Of a stretch of 64,000 nt of DNA, positions 47,023 to 58,738 are shown piece after piece (within the stretch, counting starts at the first letter, position 1; each line of letters begins with the position of its first letter). The position numbers and the translations under genes are program-made. The DNA is from Turnera subulata (Eukaryota; Streptophyta; Magnoliopsida; Malpighiales; Passifloraceae): positions 3,897 to 67,896 of the forward strand of contig JAKUCV010001365.1 of NCBI GenBank assembly GCA_028386065.3, given 5' to 3'. Below the pieces are notes generated by a model that was not told the DNA's origin, searched no databases, and saw only the letters and a list, made by a program, of their open reading frames with translations.

Positions 47023-50000
47023 TTAATGTCTCCATCTCTTTGAGTGACCATCCTCCGCGTATGGCTCAAGAAATCCTATGAACTGAAATGGCACAAATAA
47101 ACCAGTTTAAGTATCAAGAGAAAAAGAGTCCACATTTTTATAAGGAGATCATGGGTAAAGGAAAAGACGGAACTCAGCATGACTCAAAGGTTATTATTTG
47201 AAAGTGTAGTGTTCAAGTCGGTCATCTTAATTACAAAAGTCTACTATTGCACAGGATTCAAGAGTGCCGCTCATAAATGTATTTATAATACGACTATTTG
47301 GTGGTGGAAAAGGATGGGGAAGGAGAGGAAACATGAAGAGAGTAACATGACTAGGAAAAGGGGATGGACAGACAATCTAGAAATAAAATCACCTACCCGA
47401 TAGCTAAGATGAATATAAGCACAAGCAATTTCTATCCGAATTGAGGTATGTATCAATCTAAAGCTGTAAAATTGGCCATAATCAGTTTGAAATGCAAGTA
47501 TTTAGACTATTAAAAGGGAAAAGCACACGTGATATGTTTGATAAAAGTACTATATTAAAGCTCTTGATGTCAACAAGACCAGATTTTTTAAGTAGACAAT
47601 GCTGAGTAACAATTAGCGGAAGAGTGCTCTGTCAGCAAGCAATAGTATATCACTGAAACCATACCTTAGTTCCATCCTTGGACCAACGTGCACCATAACC
47701 ATCAGACAGCCTTATCTCAAAGACAACTCCATGTTGTGGAACAATATGAATGTTCAACCAGCAAGAATAAGATATTATGCGACCAATGATATCCATGGCA
47801 AGTTCATTCTTTGTGGAATCTGTGTGGAAGGAAAGTAGAAATACTTCTAGAATTAGTCGTTATACATAAAGTGAAAGTATGAGAGAAACTTAACGTAATG
47901 CTACCAAAAGGATAATAAACGAAGCCACTTATCCACAGAAACATGTAATACACAATACTCTGGACATAATGCAAGGGCTTATGAGTAAAAGACTTTTAGG
48001 ATTATGAGGCATATATGTTAGTAAAATACCCAAAATGCAACCTATACCAACAATACCAGTCACTAGCAATCTTACTCATGAAATTTAACAACATAATAAC
48101 AATAGTTTGGAGTTCTTCAGGACTCTGAGCTTAGCAAGGGGCTTTTCAGAGCCTAAAATTTATGTATAGGTCTCTAGAGAGAAATGTACGCAACAAAGAT
48201 CCCCAAAATTTTTATTCCAGAATAGTTTTTCCTCATGTTACATGCAACGAATTCACCTTTTCGAATAAGATGTCCATATTATTTGTTTTAAGATGAGTTG
48301 CTCAACAGAAATACGGCAAGCATACAAGATTAAGAATTAGAATTGAAATAGGCACTCACCACTTCCACTAAGAATGCCCCAATATTTGCTGCTACTCCTT
48401 TCAACATGCTTAGCCAAAGCTCTTGCTCCACAAGTCAAGGTACTACCTTTAATCTCAAGCCAAGAAAAAAGGAGATTCACATAAATAAGCACGTAGTTTC
48501 AGAATAACATCTTTGCACATCAAGTTTGCTAGTTTCAAAAAAGAAAAAACTTTGCAAATCAAGTTTGTTCAGTGATTAACAAATAAACCTGCAACCGACA
48601 GTCTAGGTTCAAACAAGTTAGTGGGTCTCAAAAGCAAATTTTCATATGAATGTCCAGCTACTCACTGGAAGAAGAGAACTAACATTTTAACATCTTAATG
48701 TGGTAGGAGCAATCAATATGGTAGCTATATATTTGTGATCATGGAAAAAAAAAAAGGAAGCAGAAAAGCCAATGGAAGCAAGAAAATTCCTTAAGAAGCA
48801 TATTCATACATCTGGGTTATATGGCAAAATGAAAGATGAGAGAAGAGTTGATCTCGGAGGAGGCAGGACATCAGAAACTGTTCCAACAGTGTTTGCAAGG
48901 CCAAGCAGATGTTGAACTCCAGCATAACTTAATCCCTGGATTACACACATCAAACCATTAAGATGGGAAGCACATATCACCATTTAAAGTCATTAGGTGT
49001 TGCAGAAACTTTCAATACATTTTAAGAGATGGGATTTGACAATAGGACACAGCAAGAGAGAGAAGATTTTTTTTAATCAACAGCAAGAGATAGAAGTATC
49101 TTTGTATCGATTCATGACATGAAGATCAAGCTAATTAATTAGAAAAGGGGCACAAACAGTTTCGGAGAGTTGAAAACTTTTAAAGAGCATGAGAATATGC
49201 ATGATCAGCAATAATGCCAAAAAATGCTTTGGGAAACATAAACCACACTGATTTGACTTCCACTTTTTGTTTTATGTTGTATATCAAACAAAACGAAATG
49301 AAATTGAAGGGTCAATATTCAACACCAAGTAAATTCAGTTTATGCTTCTATTCATCCACGTGAAAAGTTATATCTTCTGCACATGATACTCAATGTCTCA
49401 TGTCAATCATAATAGCTCATAAATAACTCACTGATAATATGCTAGCCAAATGAAGGTAAGGTTGAGCAGCCAGTTTTGAAACACAGATTGCAAGGACACC
49501 ATTCGAAAATTCCTTTGCTTCTGTATAGAACTTCCTGTAGACTTTGACACCTGATATTGCAAATCAGACGTAGCTGTTACTAAAAGTAGACCTAACAAAA
49601 TCAAGGGCATAATCACTGTCCGCAACCTTTCTAAACGATATCTCATTATTCCTTCCAACAAATGAAAATAATGGAACCGCTAACTGAAAGAACTTTTCTT
49701 TTAATTGAACCCTAAAGAATCTCAGACAATGATCTTTGGTAAAGTCAATCCAATTAATTAAACCAGCAATGAAATCCGGCCAATGATGTTTTGAATTCTT
49801 CATTCTACTCCTTGTCTGAAAAGCGTCATCCCGATTACAGAACATGACGACTCAACATAGTACCTATTAAAAGCAAAGACACCATGATTACCTTCTTCAA
49901 TAGTTTTAACACCAGGAAGCACCTTGTCAAGATCTTCTGCTCCCAACATCTCCGCGAATGAAGCATACTTACGAATGTCCTGCAAGTTAACGAAGCTAAG

Positions 50001-51336
50001 CTACAATTCCTAGATTCGAAACACAAAAGCACGAAAAATATCAGATAAACACCGAACTACAATCACCTGAACTTCAAAGATCACACTTTTGTTCAAGAGA
50101 ATCAGAGCGCCTGGCTTGATCCTGAGAAGAATAGCATAAACAAAATAGATTAGAAAAGAAAAAAAATGAAAAAAAAATAGAAAAGAAGAAATCCATAGCC
50201 GTTATGTTCATGGTATTCGACCTTTCATAATCACCGCCAGCACACCTGCCTTCAATTATTTTCCTGCCATCTAAACACACAACCAAATTACTAAAGAACA
50301 ACATTTCACTCATAACAAATTTTAAACTTCTCCACACATAGAANAGAAGAATAGCATAAACAAAATAGATTAGAAAAGAAAAAAAATGAAAAAAAAATAG
50401 AAAAGAAGAAATCCATAGCCGTTATGTTCATGGTATTCGACCTTTCATAATCACCGCCAGCACACCTGCCTTCAATTATTTTCCTGCCATCTAAACACAC
50501 AACCAAATTACTAAAGAACAACATTTCACTCATAACAAATTTTTAAACTTCTCCACACAAAGAAACAGCACCGTTAAGGAGAGAAAAGTACGGCTCTTGA
50601 ACGTGAAGTTCAAGAAAAACATCCTCCAAAATCTGATAAAACAAAAGCAACCACAAAAACCACACTCATAACAAATTTTTAAACTTCTCCACACAAAGAA
50701 ACAGCACCGTTAAGGAGAGAAAAGTACGGCTCTTGAACGTGAAGTTCAAGAAAAACATCCTCCAAAATCTGATAAAACAAAAGCAACCACAAAAACCATC
50801 AATAAATCTTCAACTACGCACATATTTTTAACAAAAACAAAATAAAAAAAGGATTAGCAAAAACGGAGATTAACAGTAACCGCTTACACTTGACAGTTTA
50901 GATCCTTCATCTCCAACCAACTTACTCCAGTCCTCCTCTTCATCCAGCTTAACGTCCGCGTTAACGGACGTCATCCCGCCGTGACTCGCGCGAAACTCAC
51001 CGGAAGTAGTGGTAGTTACAGAGTGATATAAAGCAGAAGATAAACGCCTGTATAACGGATACTCGGGGACTCCTCGAGAACAATCTGTGGTACCAGATTT
51101 AATTTTCAGAAAACATGGAGGACCAAACTGAAACAAATCGGTCAAAGTAGTAGTAGGGGAAAACACGCACCGGTGGCGTCGGGGAGGAGGGAGAGGACGG
51201 CGTCGTCTGGGTCTGGTGCGAGGAGGCTGGAGCAGAAGTCCTTCGAGAGGGGTAAATCGATTTCTAGGGTTCCGTTGACGTGAGATTCAAGCGTGAACTT
51301 GGTTAGCTCTGCGATGCAATCTCTCAGTCTCTCCAT
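47023..51336 (-). CDS. ASCH-domain-containing protein, 11 coding exons
   Basis: Exons: 51171-51336 (MERLRDCIAELTKFTLESHV), 50888-51084, 50708-50768, 50442-50490, 50067-50121, 49892-49979, 49432-49550, 48810-48935, 48360-48453, 47665-47819 and 47023-47082. All have GT-AG borders and consistent phases, giving 389 residues. The ASCH domain starts LELHVQEPYFSLLN and continues DGRKIIEGRCAGGDYER, IKPGALILLNKSVIFEVQ and DIRKYASFAEMLGAEDLDKV. Later blocks are HLLGLANTVGTVSDVLPPPR, GARALAKHVERSSSKYWG and GFLEPYAEDGHSK at the C-terminus. ASCH folds resemble PUA and are thought to bind RNA; this plant family is annotated as RNA-binding ASCH proteins without a proven role. Two of its exons are each duplicated next to an N (50344), so the local assembly is doubtful. 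Confidence 0.85.
48511..48567 (+). mobile_element. tail-only retroposon stub in an ASCH-gene intron
   Basis: CTTTGCACATCAAGTTTG (48511-48528) and CTTTGCAAATCAAGTTTG (48550-48567) flank CTAGTTTCAAAAAAGAAAAA plus one A. The A-run adjoins the second repeat. Confidence 0.7.
49049..49096 (-). mobile_element. tail-only retroposon stub (poly-T) in an ASCH-gene intron
   Basis: ACAGCAAGAGAGAGAAG (49049-49065) and ACAGCAAGAGATAGAAG (49080-49096) flank 14 nt, ATTTTTTTTAATCA. The T-run adjoins the first repeat, as expected for minus orientation. Confidence 0.7.
50124..50533. repeat. 220-bp duplication around an N, doubling one ASCH exon
   Basis: The stretch GAAGAATAGCATAAACAAAA through CATTTCACTCATAACAAATT occurs before and after the undetermined base at 50344 with an exact 220-bp offset. 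The exon DGRKIIEGRCAGGDYER is therefore present at 50222-50270 and 50442-50490. The copies are essentially identical. Using both would break the frame. A contig-overlap artefact is as likely as a recent tandem duplication. Confidence 0.85.
50530..50800. repeat. 136-bp tandem duplication doubling a second ASCH exon
   Basis: AACTTCTCCACACAAAGAAA through AAAGCAACCACAAAAACCA occurs twice at a 136-bp offset, giving the exon for EDVFLELHVQEPYFSLLN at 50572-50632 and 50708-50768. It is contiguous with the 220-bp duplication, which suggests a single assembly or replication event. Confidence 0.85.
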
Positions 51337-51881
51337 TTTCCTCTCTGTTTCTCTCTTCCAGGTCTGCCTTTCCCGTTGACTTGGTTGGTGTTGTTTCCCT
51401 CTGCAACTATTTTGATTGATTTTACTTTCCGTTGACAGGTCGTCGTTATGTTTGGTTACAATCGCTCACGTAGATTTGTCCGAATACATGTCGTCGTCAC
51501 TTGCATAAATTAAACTTTGGCATTCTGAATTATAATAATTTTATTGCTTCAGGAAATCATGTCTTACATTTCTGTAATGGGGTTGGTCCCCTGAATTTTG
51601 GCTGTATAGACTATAAAGTAATAGTACAATAAATGAAAAATTTGCAAAAAATTGCAAAAAGTTTTTTTTTTAACCTCTCTTCTCTAATGGACGCAGAGAT
51701 AAATTCGATCTCTGTTGTGCTCTTGTATGTATATATTCTCTCTTCTAAATAGCTAAACTGTACAATGGTGTATTATATATGTATATGTTCTAGTACTAAC
51801 TAATGCAGTTGTTGGAAGTTGATATCAGCTTGCGCCTTGTTCTTCCAGTGTAAAAAACTGCACCTTGTTGGTCCCTAGTCC

Positions 51882-54800
51882 CTAAACTTGATCATGCTTT
51901 GAACCATTTTGGCTCACTTGATCATCTGCTGCTGCAGCTGACTCTTCATTTGCAGTGGCGGAATTGGGTTTCACAGAACTGCCAAAAATGTGGTGTTTCT
52001 GCTCGTGGCGGGTTTGAACTGTCCATGTTAGGACCAAGAACACCATAACCAATGAGAGAAGTAGCATGGATGCCCATACCATGCGTACGTATCTCTTCAA
52101 TGGCTTGCAGTGGTTTGAGAGGATCTCTGTGAATGCATCCTTCACTAGTTGGCATTCTACCAGGCTTTCCATTTCTGGGTATGCGTTTAGTAGGGCCTGG
52201 ATTGAAGATGTGTACGCCGCCACTTCTTCATAGTCTCTGGTGGATACATATGACTTCAAGAACTGGAAAAGGAGCAGTAGAGAAGGAATATATAGTTGAG
52301 CTTTCTTGATAAATGAGATGTTAGTACGTTTTTGATTTACGAATTGTCCAGTGGTTTACCTCTGGGATGTCTCCTATTTGGATTGAGTTGCCTGTGCAAT
52401 TATCTCCCTGGTATTCGTAATCTGGTGGTGATGAGAAAGGATTGCATATGTATACAGGGCTTTGTAGGGCTGATAAGTTTGCATTCACCTGCAAAGTAGA
52501 AGGAATATGTTAGACATAGTTATATGCTGTATTTGATAAGTTCTACTTAGCACAGATTGATTCGGTTTAGTCTCTTATAGAAATAGCTTTGTTAATCTTC
52601 AGCTGAAAGTGACAATCAATAACATCACCTGATTAACAAGGTTGTAGACCCCTTTGCCGACATCAGACAAGACTAGTCTCGCTGAGAGGAGTTGCTCGCA
52701 GGGAAGGATAGAACTCAAGCTATTGTTATAAGGATTTTGTTGGAAGCTTTCGAGTGCTGTACATGTATCCTTTGAGAAGCTGAAAAGTTGTTTGATTTCC
52801 TAATTAGTAACAGAAACTTTGATGAAAACTGAGCAATTGAGAAATTGGAAAGAACTTGGACTTACTTTCCTAGGAAGAAGTACAGTCCAAAGAAAATCCA
52901 GCATAGAGCAGTCAGGATCCAACAGAGTACGATTAGGCTGCAAGATGAAAACAATCATCAGATATAAATTGTCCATGGCAAGGTACAAGAGAAAGATATC
53001 CTAGCTAGTTGAGATATGTGTAGATGGTTTTACTTACAAGTTGAGTGCTCGTCGAAACCTCAGTGTTCCACAGACTGCAATGAAATGAATTTCAACATCA
53101 GGGTGCTATTTATTAAATCAAGGTGTTGGTGACAATGCATAAAGGTGCAATCTATGGACTCTATGACATGTTCTTTAGGCCTAGTGTTTTAACTTTTCAT
53201 GGGAATTTTTTTTTGGAGACTTGATTTCAGGGTTACAGGGTCCTGCTCTTATTTTTTGAGCAGATTCAGGATTGCGTTACAAACACTTGGAAATAATCGT
53301 TGATGTAAAAAAGCACAAAGAAATGTACCTGAAAGAGCAATTACTGCAACTAGGTTCAAGGAAATAGTCACTGTGGTTATGATATACCTGCAGCAAGCAT
53401 CAACATGTCATTCATTATAAGCCTAGAGAGCAATATACACAGTAACATAGTAATTATATAGTGAGGAGGCAAGTTAATTACACAATCTTGAGACCCTTGT
53501 CAATCAAACGCCTGTTCTTCCTCGCTTGCCGTTGTATTTCAGCTGCTTCATCATCTAGCCTCTCTGAGGTAGAGGTAAGAAAACCAGAAGCTTGTCTGTT
53601 GGTAATTAGAGTGGACACTCCTGTGTTATCTCTCATGTCTTTCATTGCTCCTGTTGTGTTGTATATAGTGTCTGTAGCCTCATCTGCAGTGTCGATGATA
53701 ATGTCCACCACGGTTTTCGCTCTGGAATGGAATCTTTCATTCCCTCCAAGAACCAAGCCAGATGCAATTCTGCAGACAGGTGTGTTTTTGTTCAAAAAGT
53801 CTAGCAACATCAATCTAGATATTATACCATTAAGACAGGCATATGATGATGACTTACATTGCTAAGATTGTGAAAATTATAGCCAAGAGAATGTGCCAGA
53901 GGTAGCATTGCTTAGTGCAAGGTGGTTTTCTCTTTATCTTTCCATATCTTCTACTTCTACAGCAGAAGATAATTACTAATAGGAAGCCTCCATATGCTAT
54001 TCCAGCCAAAAGCCAGAGCAATCCAATGGCATACCCATATATTCCTGTAAATATGGTTGACTGTGAACACCAAACACAAAACATGTCATTTGGGGAGGTA
54101 GGTAGATAGATAATAATGTAAAAGGATTACGTCAACACCAGACAACATGCACGTCTGGTTTTAGCTTTTGTTATTGAATTATTAATGACTATAACCATAA
54201 TTAGAATGCTGCATGCCATGTACTGCTGCTATATATGCATGACATATTTTGAGCATGCCATGGCATTAATTTGCTTAGGTGCTAGCTTTTCTTCTACATC
54301 GAGAGAGGTTAAAGGGAAAGAAGATTACACTCCAATAATGCTTGTTGGTGATATTGAATCCGCCCCTATATTTCTTGAAATTGTTGAGAGGATCTACCCT
54401 CACTGTATCGCCCAAGTGCTGCACTGATTGTGACTCATTGTTTGCTCCTGACGAACACAGAATAAACCAAAATTTAGAAGCTCGGTTAAGCCCAATGTGA
54501 TATGAGGCCCAAATTATATTCGGCTTCTTCATGCAAAGATAACATGCGAGCCCAAACTGATAATTAAAACTAAGAATTCCAAGGCCCACACAGAGCCCTG
54601 AAGTTACAAGTGCTTTTCATAGGCCTTTTAGCAAGCCCAAAGGTAGCAAAGACCCGAATTTCAAACTCGGACCAAACAACAGAAGAAGAAGATAAAAGGA
54701 TGATAGAAAAAAATAATAATAATAATAATTACTATATCAGAGGAAATCCATTGGACGTGTTTTTTTTTTTAAAAAAAAAAAGCCTCTGAAAAAGCAAGAT

Positions 54801-55375
54801 TATTTTTAAAATTGTTTATCTTAATTAGGAATTGAAGTTCACGTGCCTTTTTGACGCGATTGGAAAAAATCAAGTCCGTCTCGATTATTTGCATCACATT
54901 CATAAATTGATTGCGTGTTGACGATAGGATTCTGGACACCAATTGTGGCCGTTGAAAAATTATATATGATACAATTCATATGATTAAATTAAATAAATAA
55001 ATAAATCATAGACTAGATCATGTAGTATAATAATAATCTCTTTGGTATCAAAAAAAAAGTATAATAATAATCTCCTATTAGATGTTCTCTTTTCAAAGTG
55101 GTCTAAACTCTAGAAGTCCTAGTCAAAAAACCATGCGATTTTTTGCATTCTGTGTTTGGATAAGTGAACCAAAATCCATGACGAACCAAGCGCGAAAGTA
55201 TAAGAATGGATTAAAAAAAAAAAAATGAAGAATATTCAACCCAAGTACCAGTTTTCTTACCAGGATCAGAACTACTTGATGTAAATGTTTGTCCAGCTAT
55301 GAGATTTGAACATAACACGACCACCAAGAAAATTAAGACAACAGCCAATTCCTTGGAGCGAGGTGTGGATCCCAT
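51882..55375 (-). CDS. plant multi-pass plasma-membrane protein (At2g12400/At2g25270-like family)
   Basis: ATG at 55373-55375: MGSTPRSKELAVVLIFLVVV is a signal peptide or signal anchor. Exons that I can phase: 55261-55375; 54329-54447 (VDPLNNFKKYRGGFNITNKH); 53858-54060 (FTGIYGYAIGLLWLLAGIAY plus a second hydrophobic segment); 53482-53769 (a soluble helical segment with NTTGAMKDMRDNTGV). Further exons end near 53330, 53040, 52870, 52640 and 52360, and the last is about 52265-51882. Four to five transmembrane helices flank an extracellular-like domain with conserved cysteines (CNPFSSPPDYEYQGDNCTGN). The architecture recalls tweety-like proteins. Its function in plants is not established. The upstream ATG in frame (55474) is probably in the leader. 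Confidence 0.8.
55024..55074 (+). mobile_element. tail-only retroposon stub in intron 1 of the membrane-protein gene
   Basis: Exact 17-bp repeat AGTATAATAATAATCTC at 55024-55040 and 55058-55074 with TTTGGTATCAAAAAAAA between. The tail GTATCAAAA matches the 5'-truncated LINE at 13034-13142. Confidence 0.75.
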
Positions 55376-58300
55376 CTTCAAACCAACCTGTGAAACAAGC
55401 GAAGTAAATGACTGAATTCGGCTATAGCTGTCCATGTAAACTTGTATTATTGACCAAATTGAAGCAGCAGCCATGAAATTTCTAGCAGACCAAAAGCTAA
55501 GTTATGCTAGTTTTTACCTTACCAGAAATTGGACCCGATTAAGTACCCACAACCCACAAACAAGTTAAATATACAGAAATGGGAAAACCCATCAAGGATG
55601 TTGTCATCAACGCTTGAAGCATGACTTGTAATTAGAGAGAGACGGGTTTCTAACTTTCATCCTGAGTTTGTAAGTTTGGGATAGTTAAAGCTACAGAGAA
55701 GTTGCAGAGACTAGATGAACCAAAGAAGGGAAAGAAAAAGGAAGGAAGGCATGTGGCTAGGCTTCACTATCAGGTGAGAAAGATCTTTTGTGATAGATAT
55801 GGAATTAATGGGAACACAACTTTTCTAAAAGCAGGTTGAATTATAAGCATAACTTATTTGCAAGTAAAGAACATCTTTTTCCCTGCCAAAACAGGACAAA
55901 AAATGAATGCAAGTTTCTTTCTCAAGAATCTGCTAATAAAGAAAACAAGGATGATGATATATCCATGCACACTAAGATTGATATGAGGCTGTGATGATCA
56001 GCTAACTTACCAGAAAAAAGGAGAGACCTCCTGCAACAGCTTTAATGGCTTAATCTGCACATTTGCTACGTAAGTTTTTGATGGGTTTTTGTTACTTAAA
56101 CCACAACCTTTCTAAATGAATTCAAACTCCAAAGGGTTCAAATCCTTTGAACTGTAGATACAACCCCACTTATATATAAAGAGCTAGCTTCCTTCCACAC
56201 CCCGGCTGCTGCTGCTATAAAGTAATGAAACAACAAAACCAGGTTCAATGAACATATAAGTATCCGTAAATGCTTATATCAGAATTTAGGCATGAGCACA
56301 ATGTCTAGAAGCGAAGACTCTTCAAAAAATACTAATGGTCATACCAGTCCTTTTAAAGGATAGAAACCCACAAAGTCAAGAACCTCAACTGAAACACCTA
56401 GCTAGCTCCTTTAGATTTTCAACTTGTTCAGGCTAGCCGCTTCGCATCAACAACCAATCCGCTTAGAAAGAAAAATGTAATTTTTAGCAGACAAAATAAC
56501 GCCAAGACTCACTATTTGAATGCTTTAGGGTCTCTTAATACAGCCGTGTCAAACACTTCCTAATTTACCATAGAAAAGTGCAATAAAGAGAGAGGGAGAA
56601 GAGAAATCATTCAACTTAACCCACATAAGAGGGTACCAACAACTTCGCAGAGCGATTTATTTATATATTTTACCTATGCCCACACAAACACTAATGGAGA
56701 TGGAATTGCATGAACTATAGGATATATACTCCTAATAAAAATCTCTTTCTTTGGCTCTTTTCTAAAGTCAAAAAAGAACAAAACTCGTTCGGGTCAAGTT
56801 GAAGACTTCCCTGGTCATGAACATAGTCGTCATTTGTAATTAATTAATTATATATTAATTACATTCGTCTTCTCTGGTGTGAATGAGGCAAACATATGAC
56901 AAAAGCCCCCATGTAAGCATTTTCTTTGTTTAATGGAGGAGATGTTGGCTTGGCTTCCCCCTTTTTGTTTTTAAAAACATGATCAAAATGAGAATCATGT
57001 ACTTCAGGGTTCCTTTTTAACATTTCTTTTCTCCTTTTTTTTGGAAGAGAAAACACTGCTTTCTCATCGACAAACAAGTAGTCAAAAAGAAACCACAATT
57101 AAAGGTACTGTTCCATTAAAACTGTTAAGATACGGTGCGTCAAATTAACTTTTTATACACTTTTATCCCAAAATATTCATTTTGTCATTTTTTGGGCAAA
57201 GAAAACGGAAAGAAAGCCATTGGTTTCATGTGATCAGAATCATTTTTCTTCTGATGTTGGGCCGCCTAATTAACTTTACTTAATAAGCTAATTTGGGGCT
57301 ATATGTATATTTGCCTAGTCTACTACAATTACCAGATACTGACACGCACTATTTCTTGTAGGTAAATCCATTATGTTTTTTATGCTTTTATATCACATAC
57401 AAACTTCAAGATGGAAAAAGGGGATTTTATTGTTTTCTTTTGAGAACATAGTATCGTGTATCCCAGTCCACCTAGTAAAGTAAATCAACTTATGTGGATT
57501 CTAGGAGTAACTAGTGGCTACTTTGCTCCAAGTCTAAGGAAGCCACGTTAATTAAAAAAAAAAAAAAGACATATTTTTGTTCTGAAAAACACTGAGAAAA
57601 GGGAGTCATATTCAAGTTGTGTAACCAAAATATTACGTTGTTATTGTTATTATTAAAGGCCTAATTGTCTCCTTCATGGTTGCCTTCCTACCATTCTATC
57701 CCAATAGTTTTGCCTAAAAAAATTAGTGGAAGAAGATCCGTAATGGAGTGGATTAACTACCCAATTAAGCCGGCTACTTACCGGGGACGAAAGTTTATTT
57801 CAAGATTGTAGGGATGTAAAAGAAAACTTCAAAATGGACAAAAAGATTGTCCCAAATCATATAACTTGATAAACATTAGTTGCCGTGATGTATACCAAAT
57901 GAAACGGCTTAGTTTTTCTTGTGTTTTGATTCCAATTAGTGCAACGTAATTAATATTAAATTTTTGTTGCCGTGATGTTAAATTTTTGTTTCTTTAATTA
58001 ATATAATGTTTTGTAACCTCTTTATACCAAATTACGTCAGTAAATAAAAAGAGATTTCAATTAGTACCTGGGAGAAACTTGGGCCCCGTAAAGATTTGTT
58101 TTTTTGAAGTTCATAGTTGGGCTGAGCCCAAAACTTGGATGTCGGCGGGGGGCTAACCCGGGCTTTCCGTATAGATAGAAGCACAAGTTCGGGCTCACCT
58201 TTCAGCCCATTAATCTACTTCCAAAGCCCACTCACCGAGGTCTCTCTTGTCTTATAACCCACCTTATGTGGCAGGCTCGCAGCCTTGTAATCAAAATACA

Positions 58301-58738
58301 GCATTTCTGTGGAATAATTAATTTACATATAGTATGATTCATTTTCAAAAGAAAAATAATAGCTATATACCAGTCTATTTTTAAGGTCGTAAGTCCAAAA
58401 AGTTAATTAAATGGTAAACAACCTGGACTTTATAGATAAGAAACCAAGGTTCCAAACAAGAAACTTCAAAAGATAAATGCACAAAGCTTGCAACGAGCAA
58501 AAATTTCATAAAAACTAAGCACTGCTTATTGATATAATGATATTAATTCCCTGATTACAAAAACCATAACCAAGAGTCATTCATGTTATGCAGCACAAAC
58601 TATTCCTTCAAATCAAACTATTTTTATAGGGGACATCAAAACAGGAAAAAGCTGCTATGCATGCTAGACTAGGTGTCCTTTCCAATTGGAACATGACATG
58701 TCAACTTAGTAGCAGTTATTTCCTCATCCAAGGCACCA
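55376..58738. other. leader and intergenic DNA, no further gene seen
   Basis: 55376-56230 probably includes the leader, possibly a leader intron, and promoter of the membrane-protein gene. The rest is AT-rich with no supported coding sequence on either strand; the open stretch at 56859-57098 has no domain. The last part (about 58550-58738) should be the 3' end of the SANT/DUF3755 gene. Confidence 0.45.

Noticed and set aside
56130..56160. GGTTCAAATCC as a tRNA T-arm
   Set aside because: No matching acceptor, D or anticodon stems could be built around it; likewise for 3418-3432.
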